A DNA stretch of 64,000 nt from Rhodoferax sp. (GTDB lineage: Bacteria; Pseudomonadota; Gammaproteobacteria; Burkholderiales; Burkholderiaceae_C): NCBI RefSeq assembly GCF_018780565.1, contig NZ_JADMJN010000002.1, positions 434,001 to 498,000 of the forward strand, read 5' to 3'. Shown in pieces: positions 51,643-62,529 of the stretch (position 1 is its first letter; each line of letters starts with the position of its first letter). Below the pieces are notes generated by a model. The model saw only the letters and a program-made list of their open reading frames with translations, was not told the origin of the DNA and searched no databases. The position numbers and the translations under genes are program-made.

Positions 51643-53066
51643 AGGACTTCTGGGGCTGCTGACAGCTGGGGCCAGGGTCGCTGCGGGTCACGCAGCATTT
51701 CAAAAGCACGCGAAACCTGCAGCACCCCCAAATCATCAAACCGGCGCCCGGCAATCTGCAGGCCAATGGGCAAGCCACTGCGGGTATAGCCGCAGTTGAT
51801 GGACGCCGCAGGTTGCTCCGACATGTTGTAGGGCACGGTGAACCCGATGTGCTCCAGCGGGTGCAGCGGGTCATTGGTGGGCGAAGGCAGCTCCGCCGCA
51901 AAAGCCGGCATCGGGGAGGTGGGTGAAATCACGAAATCAAAGGGCTGACAAGCGCGCACACTGGCCAGGCGGGTGGCGTGAAACTGGCTGAATGCTGCAA
52001 ACACCTGTGCGCCGCTCATGCCGGCTGCGCTGTCGGCCCATTGCTGGATGTAAGGCAGCACGGTGGCTTTTTTTTCGGCTGGTAGTGCTGACAGATCGAG
52101 GTGCGAGCGCATGCGCCAGGCATGGTCCATGCCGTCCAGCATGGCTTGTGTCATGAAGGGCTGCATCGGCTCGATGATGGCGCCGGCGCGCTCGAAAATG
52201 CGGGCCGCATGTTCAATGGCCTGGCGCACCTCCGGCTCCACTGCCAGTCCGCAACCGGCTTCCAGAAGCAACCCGATTCTGAGCCCGCGCAGTATCTCCA
52301 CCCCCCGGTCAAACTGATCCCACGCAATGGCCTGGTAGGGCAGGCTCATGCTGTCGCGGGCATCCGGCAGTGACAGCGCCTGCATCATGAGTGCCGAGTC
52401 CGCCACGGTACGCGTCATGGGCCCTGCCGCACGCCCGGTGTAGGGGGGATCGATCGGGATGCGACCCAGGCTGGGTTTGAGGCTGAAAATGCCACACCAG
52501 CCCGCTGGCAGGCGCAGCGAGCCACCAATGTCGGTGCCCACATGCAGCGGGCCATAGCCTGCCGCTGCGGCGGCCCCGCCACCGGCACTGGAACCGCCGG
52601 GTGTTTTGCTCAGATCCCATGGGTTGCGCGCCAGTGGATGAAAGCTGGACAAGCCGCTGGAGAGCATGCCGTAGTCGGGCATGGTGGTCTTGCAGACCAT
52701 CACCGCGCCCGCCTCGAACAGGCGCGCGGCAGGCGGCGCGTCCGTCAGCGCGGGTGTCAGGTTGGATGCGCGGGTGCCCAGTGGCATGGGATCGCCCCGG
52801 GTTGCAATGTTTTCCTTGAGGGTAAGGGGTACGCCATCAAGCGGGCCACAAGGCTCACCGCGCTGCCAGCGGGCCTCCGATGCCCGCGCCTGCACCATCG
52901 CGATCTCTGGCCGCAGCAGGTAGCTGGCATGGATATAAGGTTCCCAGCGCTCAATGTGCGCCAGCACCGATTGAGTGACTTCCAGGGGCGAGAGTTCTTT
53001 ACGCCGATAGGCGGAAATCAGCGCGTGGGCGCCAAGTTCGTTCAAGGGAATGCTGGGTATGGTCAT
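51618..53066 (-). CDS. amidase signature-family amidase
   Basis: A 482-residue amidase. The catalytic triad context is present: Lys in LTLKENIATRGDPM, the serine loop TPGGSSAGGGAAAAAG, and DIGGSLRLPAGWCGIFSLKPS with the second serine. It hydrolyses amides to acids. The substrate is unknown; it may be a general aliphatic or aryl amide, or an ester. The frame continues unbroken to the ATG at 53066. Its 3' end overlaps the USP gene by 25 bases. Confidence 0.88.
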   Translation of the reverse strand: MTIPSIPLNELGAHALISAYRRKELSPLEVTQSVLAHIERWEPYIHASYLLRPEIAMVQARASEARWQRGEPCGPLDGVPLTLKENIATRGDPMPLGTRASNLTPALTDAPPAARLFEAGAVMVCKTTMPDYGMLSSGLSSFHPLARNPWDLSKTPGGSSAGGGAAAAAGYGPLHVGTDIGGSLRLPAGWCGIFSLKPSLGRIPIDPPYTGRAAGPMTRTVADSALMMQALSLPDARDSMSLPYQAIAWDQFDRGVEILRGLRIGLLLEAGCGLAVEPEVRQAIEHAARIFERAGAIIEPMQPFMTQAMLDGMDHAWRMRSHLDLSALPAEKKATVLPYIQQWADSAAGMSGAQVFAAFSQFHATRLASVRACQPFDFVISPTSPMPAFAAELPSPTNDPLHPLEHIGFTVPYNMSEQPAASINCGYTRSGLPIGLQIAGRRFDDLGVLQVSRAFEMLRDPQRPWPQLSAAPEVLQSSASTS

Positions 53067-53164
53067 GATGCCAGTGGGGTGTTTGCCCCGTGCTGTGCCA
53101 GAACGCCGATAATTCGATGCATGTTAGTCACCCTGAAAACTCTTGACGATGTAGCGGATGGTAA

Positions 53165-53437
<273 letters not shown>

Positions 53438-53482
53438 GCTAGCCCCGGCGCATCAAGGTGAGCTCAGGGCCGAGTTTCATCC

Positions 53483-53908
53483 TTACCGAGGCTCTGGGTC
53501 CTTTTTGCCGGTGGCATGTTTTTTCTTTTTCTGACCAGGCACCTGTGCCGTGAAGTAGGGGGGAGCCTTCTTTTTCTTCTTTTTGCTCACCTGGCGTGGA
53601 CTGGTCGTGTCGAGGGCATCACCGCTCGCCGGTTTGGCAGGAGGCGTATTGACAGCCAGATCCTTTTTTTCTTGCTCCAGCCGTGCCTTTTCCATCGCTC
53701 TGGCCGCCTCAGAGTTGCGGCGAGTTGCATCGTCAGCCTGTGTTTTTTGTTCGCTGCTTCGTTTGTCTGTTGCGTCAATCGCGACAGCGCCGGGACAGGG
53801 TGTCTGGTTGTAGGTATCCCCGCATTTATAGGCATTTTGGGCTAAGGCCCACGTCGAAAAACAACATGTCGCTATTAAAAAAATAGCTTTAAGAGTTCGG
53901 TTTGGCAT
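53483..53908 (-). CDS. DUF4124-like secreted Lys-rich protein
   Basis: A 141-residue protein with signal peptide [28 protein letters not shown]4124-like start, [14 protein letters not shown], has two cysteines. A long charged helix with REAR-like repeats comes next, and the C-terminus is very Lys-rich (KKKKKK and KKKKH). The signal peptide is encoded by copy I of the dispersed element. The start overlaps the end of pth by 20 bases. The function is unknown. Confidence 0.75.
   Translation of the reverse strand: MPNRTLKAIFLIATCCFSTWALAQNAYKCGDTYNQTPCPGAVAIDATDKRSSEQKTQADDATRRNSEAARAMEKARLEQEKKDLAVNTPPAKPASGDALDTTSPRQVSKKKKKKAPPYFTAQVPGQKKKKHATGKKDPEPR
53835..53887 (-). repeat. dispersed palindromic element, copy I
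   Basis: On the minus strand, GCTATTTTTTTAATAGCG (53887-53870) is followed by 21 bases ending TCGACGTGG and then GCCTTAGCC. The TCGACGTGG block is identical to that in copy H. It encodes the signal-peptide core of the DUF4124-like protein. Confidence 0.72.
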
Positions 53909-54560
53909 GGGATTCTTCCTGCGCAGGGATGACTTGAACAGTGGGTGGATTGCTGGGGTTTTCTGGTCGTGGTGGCTTGGGCCGCGGCGGCTTGCTGGTG
54001 TGGACCTGCATCATGGCCTTGTTCATATCACCGCTGAGAAAGTGCGGCAGGGCCTTGAGCGCACGGTCAATTGTCTGTTCGATGGCAATGCGTTCATCCA
54101 ACGGTGGCTTTTTCAGCACCCAGTTGACGACTTCCGATTTGACGCCCGGATGTCCGACCCCCAGTCGCAGGCGCCAGTAGTCGTCTGTGCCGAGTTGGGC
54201 GTGAATGTCCCGCAAGCCGTTGTGGCCGGCGTGGCTGCCCCCGAGCTTGAGCTTGGCTTCGCCTGGCGCGATATCCAGCTCGTCATGGGCTACCAGTATT
54301 TCCTGAGGTTGAATTTTGAAAAAACGCGCCAAGCCCGCCACCGATTTGCCTGACAGGTTCATGAAAGTCTGGGGTTCGAGCAGCCATACCGTTTGACCGT
54401 TCACAGATGTGCGTGCGAGCAAGCCGTGGTAGCTCTTGTCCATCACCAAGCTGGCTTTGAGTTCGCGAGCCACCGCGTCGATCCACCAGAAGCCTGCATT
54501 GTGCCGTGTGGATTCGTATTCCGGTCCAGGGTTGCCCAGACCAACAAAAAGTCTAATCAT
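53889..54560 (-). CDS. pth: peptidyl-tRNA hydrolase
   Basis: A 223-residue enzyme recycling peptidyl-tRNA. The signatures are [22 protein letters not shown] (with the catalytic His in RHNAGF), [43 protein letters not shown] and GVGHPG. The C-terminal 30 residues are a Pro/Lys-rich extension ([16 protein letters not shown]) beyond the usual 190-residue fold. ATG 54560 is preferred over an upstream TTG. It overlaps the secreted-protein gene by 20 bases. Confidence 0.95.
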   Translation of the reverse strand: MIRLFVGLGNPGPEYESTRHNAGFWWIDAVARELKASLVMDKSYHGLLARTSVNGQTVWLLEPQTFMNLSGKSVAGLARFFKIQPQEILVAHDELDIAPGEAKLKLGGSHAGHNGLRDIHAQLGTDDYWRLRLGVGHPGVKSEVVNWVLKKPPLDERIAIEQTIDRALKALPHFLSGDMNKAMMQVHTSKPPRPKPPRPENPSNPPTVQVIPAQEESHAKPNS

Positions 54561-54584
54561 GCGCAAATTATCAGGGCAAGTTCA

Positions 54585-54615
54585 GAAAACAAAATGGCCC
54601 ACCGAAGTGGGCCAT
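54585..54615 (-). terminator. rho-independent terminator after rplY
   Basis: Stem ATGGCCCAC/GTGGGCCAT with loop CGAA (54594-54615), followed on the minus strand by TTTGTTTT. It lies between rplY and pth on the same strand. Confidence 0.8.
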
Positions 54616-54647
54616 TCAGGTGCGCTGGGCGCGTAATCTTTAAGGGA

Positions 54648-55319
54648 TTACTTTTTCTTGGCGGCCGCAGCAGCCTTGCCGGCTGCAGCTTTGCCAGCCG
54701 CCGCAGCGGCGCCAGGAGCGGCAGCAGCAGCGCCTGCCTCGGCAGCAGGTGCTTCAGCTGCGGCAATGACCACCACCGACACGAGGACGGGGTTGTTCTT
54801 GCCGTGAGTCACAGCGGTCACGCCTTTTGGCAAGGCGATGTCGGCCAAATGCAGGGATGCACCTTTCTTCAAGCCGCTCAAGTCCACAGCGATGAACTCA
54901 GGCAGGTCGGAGGGCAGGCACAGCACTTCAATTTCAGTCACCACGTGGTTGGCAATGCAACCTTCGGTTTTGACTGCTGGCGAATTTTCGTCGCCGCTGT
55001 AGTGCAATGGCACCTTCATGTGCAGTTTGGTGTTGGCATCGACGCGCTGGAAGTCAATGTGCAGGATGAGCTGTTTGAAGGGGTGCATTTGCACGTCGCG
55101 CAACAAAACCTTGTGCTCTTTGCCGTCCATTTCCATGTCCAGAACGGTGGAGTGGAACACTTCCTTTTTCAGGGCGTGCCACAGTGCGTTGTGGTCAAGT
55201 TCGATGAGCGAGGGTTCACCTGTGCCACCGTAGACGATACCGGGCGTGCGACCGGAAATGCGGAGACGGCGGCTCGCACCCGTGCCCTGCTTGGCGCGCT
55301 CAAAAGCGACGAATTTCAT
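54648..55319 (-). CDS. rplY: ribosomal protein bL25 (CTC form)
   Basis: A 223-residue ribosomal protein. The N-terminal L25 domain ([32 protein letters not shown]) is followed by the TL5/CTC beta domain ([22 protein letters not shown]). The C-terminal tail is extremely Ala/Lys-rich. It binds 5S rRNA. ATG 55319 is chosen because L25 begins MKFVAFER; an upstream ATG adds unrelated residues. The gene order prs-rplY-pth is conserved in betaproteobacteria. Confidence 0.94.
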   Translation of the reverse strand: MKFVAFERAKQGTGASRRLRISGRTPGIVYGGTGEPSLIELDHNALWHALKKEVFHSTVLDMEMDGKEHKVLLRDVQMHPFKQLILHIDFQRVDANTKLHMKVPLHYSGDENSPAVKTEGCIANHVVTEIEVLCLPSDLPEFIAVDLSGLKKGASLHLADIALPKGVTAVTHGKNNPVLVSVVVIAAAEAPAAEAGAAAAAPGAAAAAGKAAAGKAAAAAKKK

Positions 55320-55417
55320 ACTCTTACTCCTGAAAGAGTCCACCGCGACCAGTGTGACTCCGATTTAAAAAAGCCTGGTCAACCCCGAGAGTTGAACCAA
55401 GCCCACTTTTGCCCGAA

Positions 55418-56395
55418 TCAGAAAAGGTTTTCTTGATCCGAGAACAAACTCATGACCGACTCGCCTTTGGCAATGCGCTGGATCGTTTCGGCGATCAGAG
55501 GTGCCACGCTGAGTTGTCGAATTTTTTGGCAAGCCGCGGCGGCTTGGCTCAAGGGAATTGTGTTGGTCACCACCACTTCATCGAGCGCACCGCCGTTGGT
55601 GATGCGTTCAATGGCAGGACCCGAGAAAATGGGGTGGGTGCAATACGCGTAAACCTTCTTGGCGCCGCGTTCTTTCAAGACCTCGGCTGCCTTGACCAAG
55701 GTGCCGGCGGTGTCGATCATGTCATCCATGATGACGCAGTTGCGACCGTCGATTTCGCCGATGACGTGCATCACTTCGCTCACATTGGCCTTGGGACGCC
55801 GCTTGTCGATGATGGCCAAATCGCAGTTGAGCTGCTTGGCCAAAGCCCGCGCGCGCACCACGCCACCGACATCGGGTGAGACAACGATCAGGTCTTCGTA
55901 GTTTTTCTGGCGCAAATCACCCAGCAAAACGGGAGACGCGTAAATGTTGTCGACCGGTATATCAAAGAATCCCTGGATCTGGTCCGCGTGCAAATCCATG
56001 GTCAGAACGCGCGCCACACCCACTGCCTGAAGCATATTGGCCACCACCTTGGCGGTGATGGGCACACGGCTGGAACGCGGGCGGCGGTCTTGCCGGGCAT
56101 AACCAAAGTAGGGGATGACGGCGCTGATGCGTTCTGCCGAGGCGCGCTTGAGTGCGTCCACCATGATCAGCAATTCCATCAGGTTTTCGTTGGTCGGCGC
56201 GCAGGTGCTTTGCACCACAAACACATCACGGGCACGAACGTTTTGATTGATCTCGACAGTTACTTCACCGTCGGAAAAGCGACCAACCGTCGCAGCGCCG
56301 AGGGAAATATTCAGATGGCGGGCAATGTCCGCGGCCATGCCGGGATTGGCGTTGCCGGTAAAAACCATGAAATCAGGGGTTGGAGCAGCCTGCAT
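55418..56395 (-). CDS. prs: ribose-phosphate pyrophosphokinase
   Basis: A 325-residue PRPP synthase. [66 protein letters not shown] and the PRPP loop [14 protein letters not shown] are all intact. It makes PRPP for nucleotide and amino acid synthesis. ATG 56395 is preferred since the frame upstream runs into the tRNA-Gln gene. The tRNA gene lies 71 bases upstream on the same strand. Confidence 0.96.
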   Translation of the reverse strand: MQAAPTPDFMVFTGNANPGMAADIARHLNISLGAATVGRFSDGEVTVEINQNVRARDVFVVQSTCAPTNENLMELLIMVDALKRASAERISAVIPYFGYARQDRRPRSSRVPITAKVVANMLQAVGVARVLTMDLHADQIQGFFDIPVDNIYASPVLLGDLRQKNYEDLIVVSPDVGGVVRARALAKQLNCDLAIIDKRRPKANVSEVMHVIGEIDGRNCVIMDDMIDTAGTLVKAAEVLKERGAKKVYAYCTHPIFSGPAIERITNGGALDEVVVTNTIPLSQAAAACQKIRQLSVAPLIAETIQRIAKGESVMSLFSDQENLF

Positions 56396-56466
56396 GAGAA
56401 TCCCAGCGATTGAGTAACGATTGGCGCCTGTATATCCAGCGTGCAGGACATACAACATGAAAAATT

Positions 56467-56543
56467 TGGCAGGGGAAGAAGGATTCGAACCTTCGCATGC
56501 TGGAATCAAAATCCAGTGCCTTAACCAACTTGGCGACTCCCCT
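56467..56543 (-). tRNA. tRNA-Gln (anticodon TTG), CCA encoded
   Basis: The minus strand folds into a 77-base cloverleaf. The acceptor is AGGGGAG/TTCCCCT with a terminal G-U pair, the anticodon stem CTGGA/TCCAG has loop TTTTGAT giving TTG, and the T stem is GAAGG/CCTTC. CCA is encoded at 56469-56467. It lies between ispE and prs, the conserved betaproteobacterial site. Confidence 0.96.
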
Positions 56544-56564
56544 ACACGGGTCGGTAGCTCAACG

Positions 56565-57434
56565 CTACAAACCGATATCCTGTTCCGACATATTGTCGCT
56601 GGCTGCCCAGCCCACTAGGGGATGAACTGCCAGATTGTTGCAAAGCCTGACCACAAAGGTACGGGGTACGTTCGACAAATCAATGTCCTGCAACACTTGT
56701 GCAAATACAGCACTTCCAGAGCCAGTCATCCGACCATCAAGTCCACATGAAGCAAGCCAGTCTAGGGCCTGGGTCACGCCGGGACAAAGTCTTTGGGCGA
56801 CACTCTGCAAGTCGTTCCGGCCGAAGCTGAATGCATTTGCAGCGAAGCCTGAAATTATAGCAGTTTTACTGTCCCTTTTGAGCAAAGGATCCGAGAAAAT
56901 TAGTCTGGTATCCAGTCCTTGTGCAGGTTTGACCACCAAAAACCGACCTTTCGGCAGCGTGACAGGGGTCATTTTCTCGCCAATACCCTCGACCCATGCG
57001 TTGTGCCCGCCCAGGAAAAATGGCACATCGGCGCCCAGCTGCAGTCCGATCTGAATGAGCTTTTCTACTGAATAATCAAGTTGCCACAGGCGATTCAAGG
57101 CCAGCAGGGTTGATGCCGCATCGGATGAGCCGCCACCCATGCCCGCCTGTGCAGGAATGCGTTTCTCTATGGCGATGTGGACGCCGTGCGGACTGTTGCT
57201 GGCTGCCTTCAGAAGGCCTGCGGCACGCACGATCAGGTCGTCGGCGGGCAAGGGTGTGATCAGATCTTCGCGACTGATCCGGCCGTCTGCACGCAGGTCA
57301 AAGTGCAGCGTGTCGCACCAGTCGATCAGCATGAAGACGGATTGCAGCAGGTGGTAGCCATCCTCTCTTCTTCCTGTGATGTGCAGGAACAGGTTGAGCT
57401 TGGCGGGGGCGCTTACGTCGTAGAGCGATTTCAT
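56565..57434 (-). CDS. ispE: 4-diphosphocytidyl-2-C-methyl-D-erythritol kinase
   Basis: A 289-residue GHMP kinase of the non-mevalonate isoprenoid pathway. It begins [24 protein letters not shown], and the ATP loop is [15 protein letters not shown]. The C-terminal [10 protein letters not shown] motif is present. It phosphorylates the 2-hydroxyl of CDP-methylerythritol. The ATG overlaps the lolB stop by four bases. Upstream of tRNA-Gln, the order lolB-ispE-tRNA-prs is the usual one. Confidence 0.94.
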   Translation of the reverse strand: MKSLYDVSAPAKLNLFLHITGRREDGYHLLQSVFMLIDWCDTLHFDLRADGRISREDLITPLPADDLIVRAAGLLKAASNSPHGVHIAIEKRIPAQAGMGGGSSDAASTLLALNRLWQLDYSVEKLIQIGLQLGADVPFFLGGHNAWVEGIGEKMTPVTLPKGRFLVVKPAQGLDTRLIFSDPLLKRDSKTAIISGFAANAFSFGRNDLQSVAQRLCPGVTQALDWLASCGLDGRMTGSGSAVFAQVLQDIDLSNVPRTFVVRLCNNLAVHPLVGWAASDNMSEQDIGL

Positions 57435-57931
57435 TTTTCAAGTACCAGACGGAGTTCCGCCAGCGGGGCGGGGGCCATGCGTCGCGCAGTGATTCGGCCT
57501 TGGTCGTGCTGGGACAGATCGGCATCCCAGCCCGATGCTGCCACGTGATCGCCGGCCAGCCATGCGAACAGGGCTGCGACAGGAATCTCGACGCCGACAG
57601 CCTGCTTGATCAGGGCGTCCAGTGACTCGAAGTGGCGGACCTCGCCGTTGGTGCGCATGAGCGCACTGCCCGAGGACCAGGACAGGGCTGCTACCGTGCT
57701 ACCCAGCGGGGTGTACAGAATCAGTTCGCCAGCCACACCGTTGCCCCTCAGTTCAAACCCGGCCGAAAAAGACCGGGATGGATCGGATTCCACCTTGACG
57801 GCAAGCCGCCCTCGCCAAGGCGCAATGCCGTTTTGCCCTTCCAAAGTGGCTTGTGGCGGGACTGCGCAGCCACCCAACAAGAAGACGGCGCAAAAAATTG
57901 CCGCGCAAATGCTTCTGAGCGCCGATCTCAC
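57431..57931 (-). CDS. lolB: outer-membrane lipoprotein chaperone LolB
   Basis: A 166-residue lipoprotein with lipobox LGGC (Cys22). The LolB fold starts WRGRLAVKVESDPSRSFSAGFEL and continues through ELILYTPLGSTVAALSW. It receives lipoproteins from LolA and anchors them in the outer membrane. It overlaps ispE and the TPR gene by four bases each, implying a translationally coupled operon TPR-lolB-ispE. Confidence 0.9.
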   Translation of the reverse strand: MRSALRSICAAIFCAVFLLGGCAVPPQATLEGQNGIAPWRGRLAVKVESDPSRSFSAGFELRGNGVAGELILYTPLGSTVAALSWSSGSALMRTNGEVRHFESLDALIKQAVGVEIPVAALFAWLAGDHVAASGWDADLSQHDQGRITARRMAPAPLAELRLVLEK

Positions 57932-59664
57932 AGCTTCACACGCAGGCGTTTGAGAGTGTCCAGCAAAGTTTCATTCTGTGCGTTGATCTGCACGCCTTCC
58001 TTCCAGACGTTCATGGCCTGGTCGCGGCGACCCATGATCCATAAAACTTCACCCAGATGGGCGGCGATCTCTGCATCGGGCTTTGCTTTGAAAGCCGCCT
58101 GCAAAATGCGGACGGATTCAGTCAGGTTGCCGGCGCGGAACTCCACCCAGCCCAGGCTGTCGCTGATGAACGGGTCTCCGGGCGCATATTCCAGCGCTTT
58201 GAGAATAAGTTGCCGCGCTTCAGGCAGGCGGGTGTTGCGTTCTGCCAGCGAATAACCCAAGGCGTTGTAGGCGTGGTGATACTCGGGCTTGCCCGCCATC
58301 ACGCTGCGCAACAGACGCTCCATATCCTCCAGATTGCCCATCTTTTCGGCCACCATGGCCATGTCGTAGACAAGGTCAAAGTCGTTGGCATTCCGGGCTG
58401 AGGCTTCTGCCAGCAGGTCATACGCCATCTTGTATTTCTTGCTGTCGCGCAGCAACTGGACTTCGGCCGTGATTTTCAATCGGGCGTCTGCGGGGGACCG
58501 CTCTGGCAAGCCCCGAATCAGTTTGCGCGCCTCCTCCAGTTTGCCCTGGCGGGCCAGAATGGCAGATCGTCGCAGCTGGGCGTTGAGCATGTCGTTGGGG
58601 CTGTCAATGCGGTTCAGCCACTGCTCGGCCTCGACGAAGTCTTTTCGCTGTTCGGCAATCTGGGCCAGGGAAAGGTAAGCCTGTACCAGGCCACGCTCGG
58701 TTGGCGCGCGCGCTGTGGCGGTACGCTTGGCCGTCGCCAAATCGACATAACGCTTGAGGGAGCGCTCTGCGACCGAAGGCTTGCCGTCTTGCAGTTCAAG
58801 TGCACCCAGTATCAGCCAGGGCTCCGGATAGTCCGGCTTTTCTGCCGTCATGATTTGAAGCTGGGCCGTGGCTTCCGCGTAGCGCTGCGTGTCCAGCAGA
58901 ACGCGAACATACTCCATCCGCAATTCGGGCAATGCTTTGCCTTCAAGGTATTTTTTGACAATCACCTCGGCTTGGGGCGCCTTGGGGCTCATCATGGACA
59001 ATGCCAAGACAACGGGGACTTCGGATTTCACATCCAAAGCCTGGGCATTGCGGGCTGCTTCGATCGCGCCGTTGATGTCGCCTGCTTCGAAACGAAGTCG
59101 TCCGATCACGCTCCAGGCTGCAACCCCTACCGTCGCTGGCGTCAGAAAATCCGTGAGAACCTGTTCGATCGTGGTGGCTGCGAGTTTCTTGTCCGTTGCC
59201 CGGGCAAAGTAGCGCGGAATGGCCATGATGGCGGTCACACGGTCTTTGGGGTCAACGGCGGCAATCTCCCGCTTCAGTGGCTCTGCGGTCTCGCCAATGC
59301 GGTTCAGGCCAATCAATATCTGCAGGATGTAACGATTTGCTTCCCGGGACGCCGGGATGGCCAGCTTCCATGCCCGGGCGGCCTGCAGGGCTGATTCGCC
59401 CGAGCGCGCCTGGAGTGCGATGTCGACGGCTCTTTGAAACAGTTTGGGGTCGTTGGTTTTGCGCGCAGCGTCCAGCATCAGCGAGTAACCCACACCCGGT
59501 TCACCGCTTCGTGCATTCAACTCCCCCAACAGCAGTTGGTAAAACAAGCCGCTGTCCAGAGCCGAACTGATGGGCGGGGCCGGTTTGCTCTCGGGCGTCT
59601 GGGCGTACGTGGCGACACTACCAAGCGCAAGGAGGGCAAGGAAAATAGGGTTAAAGCGAGACAT
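57928..59664 (-). CDS. tetratricopeptide-repeat secreted protein
   Basis: A 578-residue protein with a signal peptide ending ATYAQ. It then has many TPR-like helix pairs, with classic examples AYNALGYSLAERNTRLPEARQLILKALEYAPGDPFI and DSLGWVEFRAGNLTESVRILQAAFKAKPDAEIAAHLGEVLW in the last third. It is a protein-interaction scaffold, probably periplasmic. This gene precedes lolB in many betaproteobacteria, which hints at a role in outer-membrane biogenesis (inference). ATG 59664 is chosen as the signal-peptide start. Confidence 0.85.
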   Translation of the reverse strand: MSRFNPIFLALLALGSVATYAQTPESKPAPPISSALDSGLFYQLLLGELNARSGEPGVGYSLMLDAARKTNDPKLFQRAVDIALQARSGESALQAARAWKLAIPASREANRYILQILIGLNRIGETAEPLKREIAAVDPKDRVTAIMAIPRYFARATDKKLAATTIEQVLTDFLTPATVGVAAWSVIGRLRFEAGDINGAIEAARNAQALDVKSEVPVVLALSMMSPKAPQAEVIVKKYLEGKALPELRMEYVRVLLDTQRYAEATAQLQIMTAEKPDYPEPWLILGALELQDGKPSVAERSLKRYVDLATAKRTATARAPTERGLVQAYLSLAQIAEQRKDFVEAEQWLNRIDSPNDMLNAQLRRSAILARQGKLEEARKLIRGLPERSPADARLKITAEVQLLRDSKKYKMAYDLLAEASARNANDFDLVYDMAMVAEKMGNLEDMERLLRSVMAGKPEYHHAYNALGYSLAERNTRLPEARQLILKALEYAPGDPFISDSLGWVEFRAGNLTESVRILQAAFKAKPDAEIAAHLGEVLWIMGRRDQAMNVWKEGVQINAQNETLLDTLKRLRVKL

Positions 59665-59702
59665 CCATTCATAATAATCCATGACAGCAGAAATTACGCC
59701 CT

Positions 59703-60518
59703 ATGCCCGAATTGCCCGAAGTTGAAGTCACACGGCTGAGTTTTGCCGACGAAATTGCCGGTGCGAAAGTGCTGTCTGCGCGTTTGGGCAAAGCCTTGCG
59801 ATGGCCGCTGGGCTGCGCCGTGGAGCATCTCGCCGGGAGAGCTGTGCTGGCGGTGCGCAGGCGGGGCAAGTATTTGTTGATCGATCTGGACCAGGGCTTG
59901 TTGCTGGTGCACCTGGGCATGTCTGGAAGTCTTCGATTTTCAAGTCACTTGCCACAGGCGGGAGTTCATGACCATTTTGATCTGGTAACGACCCGGGGAA
60001 CACTTCGGCTCAATGACCCTCGCCGGTTTGGAGCGGTCGTCTATGCAGACAGCGAGGCTGCTCCCATTGCGCAAAAGCTGCTGGGCAAACTCGGGATGGA
60101 GCCTTTGTCTGCTGATTTTGATGTTGACCGGTTTCATACCGCCGTGAAGCGGCGCAAGATGTCGATCAAGCAGGTGTTGCTGGCAGGCGACGTTGTCGTG
60201 GGGGTTGGGAACATCTATGCGTCGGAGGCGCTGTTTCTGGCCGGGATCCGGCCAACCTTGAGCGCTGACCGCCTGAGCCGACCACGCGCCGCCAAGCTGT
60301 GCGCGGCCATCCGGGATGTTCTTGCGCGCGCCGTGGCAAAGGGCGGCAGTACGCTGAGGGACTTTTCGAGCGCCAACGGCGAGAGCGGCTATTTCCAGCT
60401 TGAAGCCATGGTGTATGGCCGCGAGGGGCAACCCTGCCGGGTGTGCGGCGGTCCCATCAAATCGATCCGGCAGGGCCAGCGTTCGACGTTTTTCTGTCCC
60501 ACTTGCCAGAAAGCGTGA
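59703..60518 (+). CDS. mutM: formamidopyrimidine-DNA glycosylase
   Basis: A 271-residue DNA repair enzyme for 8-oxoguanine. It has the N-terminal PELPEVE with catalytic Pro2 and Glu3, [27 protein letters not shown] (helix-two-turn-helix) and a C-terminal zinc finger CRVC...CPTC. It forms the GO system with MutY, encoded two genes on. It is divergent from the TPR gene, with 38 bases between starts. Confidence 0.96.
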   Translation: MPELPEVEVTRLSFADEIAGAKVLSARLGKALRWPLGCAVEHLAGRAVLAVRRRGKYLLIDLDQGLLLVHLGMSGSLRFSSHLPQAGVHDHFDLVTTRGTLRLNDPRRFGAVVYADSEAAPIAQKLLGKLGMEPLSADFDVDRFHTAVKRRKMSIKQVLLAGDVVVGVGNIYASEALFLAGIRPTLSADRLSRPRAAKLCAAIRDVLARAVAKGGSTLRDFSSANGESGYFQLEAMVYGREGQPCRVCGGPIKSIRQGQRSTFFCPTCQKA

Positions 60519-60567
60519 GTGCTTGGCATGAACTCGGTGCTATATTGAAAGATTGCTCGGAGGAAAT

Positions 60568-62529
60568 TTGGGTACTTCATTCAACGAACAGTTTGACCAT
60601 CACGGCACTTGGCGGCGTGAGTTTGCGCTTCGGCTGAAATTGCTCGGCGAGTGGATGAAAGACCACGAACTGCTGGATGCTGCTGTGGAAGAGCGTCTGC
60701 GGCGTCTGGAAGTGCAGGTCCGGGCCGACAAGGTCATGGTCGCCTTTGTTGCGGAGTTTTCGCGTGGAAAGTCCGAGCTGATCAATGCAATTTTCTTTGC
60801 CGGTTATGGTCGACGCATCATGCCGGCCAGTGCCGGGCGCACGACGATGTGCCCTACGGAGATGGGTTTTGACGCGGACGTTCCACCTTGCTTGCGTCTG
60901 TTACCAATTGAAACACGTTTGCAGCCTCAGGCCTTGATGGAATGGCGCATGGTTCCGGAGAAGTGGACGCGCATTGATCTGGATGTGAACGACCCGAAGC
61001 AGCTTTCGGCGGCGCTTGAAAAAGTGGCGGAAACCCGTCGCGTGACGCAGGATGAAGCCCGGGCACTGGGTTTCTGGCAAAACGAGGCGCCGGAACACAA
61101 CCCGATGGTCGATGCGCAGGGCTTGGTGGAAGTGCCGAAGTGGCGGCATGCCCTGATCAATATCGCACACCCTCTACTCAAGCAGGGGCTGGTGATTCTG
61201 GACACGCCCGGACTCAACGCCATCGGTGCAGAGCCGGAACTCACGGTGAGCTTGATTCCGCAAGCGCATGCGATTGTCTTTGTCCTGGGAGCCGATACCG
61301 GGGTGACCAAATCTGATCTCGCCATCTGGCGCGAGCATCTGGTCAGCGATTCGCAGGATACAAGCACGCGTGTGGTGGTGCTGAACAAAATCGACACGCT
61401 TTGGGATGCCTTAAGCTCTGCGGCGCAAGTGCAGACGCAGATCGAGCGGCAGCGGGCTTCCACCGCCGAGATTCTGGGCATACCCAAGCAACAGGTTATT
61501 CCTGTGTCGGCGCAAAAGGGTTTGGTGGGCAAGGTGACGGAAGATCCGGCCTTGCTGGAGCAGAGTTGCCTGCCGGCGCTCGAAGAGGCTTTGGGGCACG
61601 ACATCATGGGCCAGCGCCAGAAGATGCTGGGTGCGGCAGTGGCCGGTGGCATCACCGATTTGCGCGCTGAAACGGGCCGGGTCATCAATATCCGCCGCCG
61701 TGATTTGGCCGAACAGATGATGGAACTCAAGGGGCTCAAGGGTAAAAATTCGTCGGTGATCAAGAACATGCGTTCCCGCATCTCGCAGGAACAGGCTGAG
61801 TTCGATCTGGGTGGGGCCAAAATCCATGCGGTGCGTTCGGTGCACTTGAAACTGCTGCGTGACGTGTTTCGCCTGCTGGGACCTTCGACGTTGAAGAAAG
61901 AAATGGCCCAGCTGATGGCGGCCCTGGATCAAAAGGGTCTGAAGCTCGGCGTCAAGAAAGCCTATGGTGAAACCTTTGACCGCCTGCGTGAGAACCTGCG
62001 CCGCGTTCAATCAATCAGCGGGGAAATCCAGTCCATGCTGGCGGCGACATTCCGGCAATTGAATGCCGAGCACGGCTTCTCGCTGCAGGCCCCGACCGAG
62101 CCCCCCATGGACAGGTATTTTCGCGATCTCGATCTGGTGGAGCGCAGCCATCTGCAGTATCTTGGCATTGGCAATGCCTTCAGGTTGGCACAGCCCGAGT
62201 TCGCCGATCGTCTGGTACGGGCGCTGTCGAACCGTCTTCGCGTCATCCACGAAACGGCGCTGGCCGACGTGGAGTTGTGGAGCAAATCGGCCGCGGCGCA
62301 GCTTGATGCGCAATTGCGGGAGCGACGCCGCAACTTTGTGCGTCGTCTGGAAGCGATCGATCGCATACAGCAGGCCGCCGGTGGACTTGATGACCGGATG
62401 AATGAAATAGCGGCGAGTGATGCGGCTTTGAATCAGCTTGATGCCAAGTTGTCCGAGCTGACCGCTTATCTGATGACGCCCGTGGCGACGGTTCGCTCCG
62501 AAGTGCCCCTTGGCGTCGAGCACGTTTGA
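60568..62529 (+). CDS. bacterial dynamin-like GTPase
   Basis: A 653-residue GTPase. G1 is AEFSRGKSELINA near residue 62, a switch I/G2 threonine region is GRTTMCPTE, G3 is DTPGL near 212 and G4 is NKID near 273. The C-terminal half, from about 360, is long and helical, rich in charged coiled-coil-like segments (DLAEQMMELKGLKGKNSSV). This fits dynamin-family proteins that remodel or bridge membranes or nucleoid components. The TTG at 60568 has CGGAGG five bases upstream. Its stop overlaps the mutY TTG, so it is in the mutM-mutY operon. The role is unknown. Confidence 0.82.
   Translation: MGTSFNEQFDHHGTWRREFALRLKLLGEWMKDHELLDAAVEERLRRLEVQVRADKVMVAFVAEFSRGKSELINAIFFAGYGRRIMPASAGRTTMCPTEMGFDADVPPCLRLLPIETRLQPQALMEWRMVPEKWTRIDLDVNDPKQLSAALEKVAETRRVTQDEARALGFWQNEAPEHNPMVDAQGLVEVPKWRHALINIAHPLLKQGLVILDTPGLNAIGAEPELTVSLIPQAHAIVFVLGADTGVTKSDLAIWREHLVSDSQDTSTRVVVLNKIDTLWDALSSAAQVQTQIERQRASTAEILGIPKQQVIPVSAQKGLVGKVTEDPALLEQSCLPALEEALGHDIMGQRQKMLGAAVAGGITDLRAETGRVINIRRRDLAEQMMELKGLKGKNSSVIKNMRSRISQEQAEFDLGGAKIHAVRSVHLKLLRDVFRLLGPSTLKKEMAQLMAALDQKGLKLGVKKAYGETFDRLRENLRRVQSISGEIQSMLAATFRQLNAEHGFSLQAPTEPPMDRYFRDLDLVERSHLQYLGIGNAFRLAQPEFADRLVRALSNRLRVIHETALADVELWSKSAAAQLDAQLRERRRNFVRRLEAIDRIQQAAGGLDDRMNEIAASDAALNQLDAKLSELTAYLMTPVATVRSEVPLGVEHV

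Noticed and set aside
56396..56509. Upstream extension of the prs frame into tRNA-Gln
   Set aside because: The extension is read from the tRNA gene; the prs family starts at 56395.
56845..56895. Possible degenerate copy of the dispersed element in ispE
   Set aside because: Only half of the palindrome resembles the others and the downstream block is at the wrong distance.
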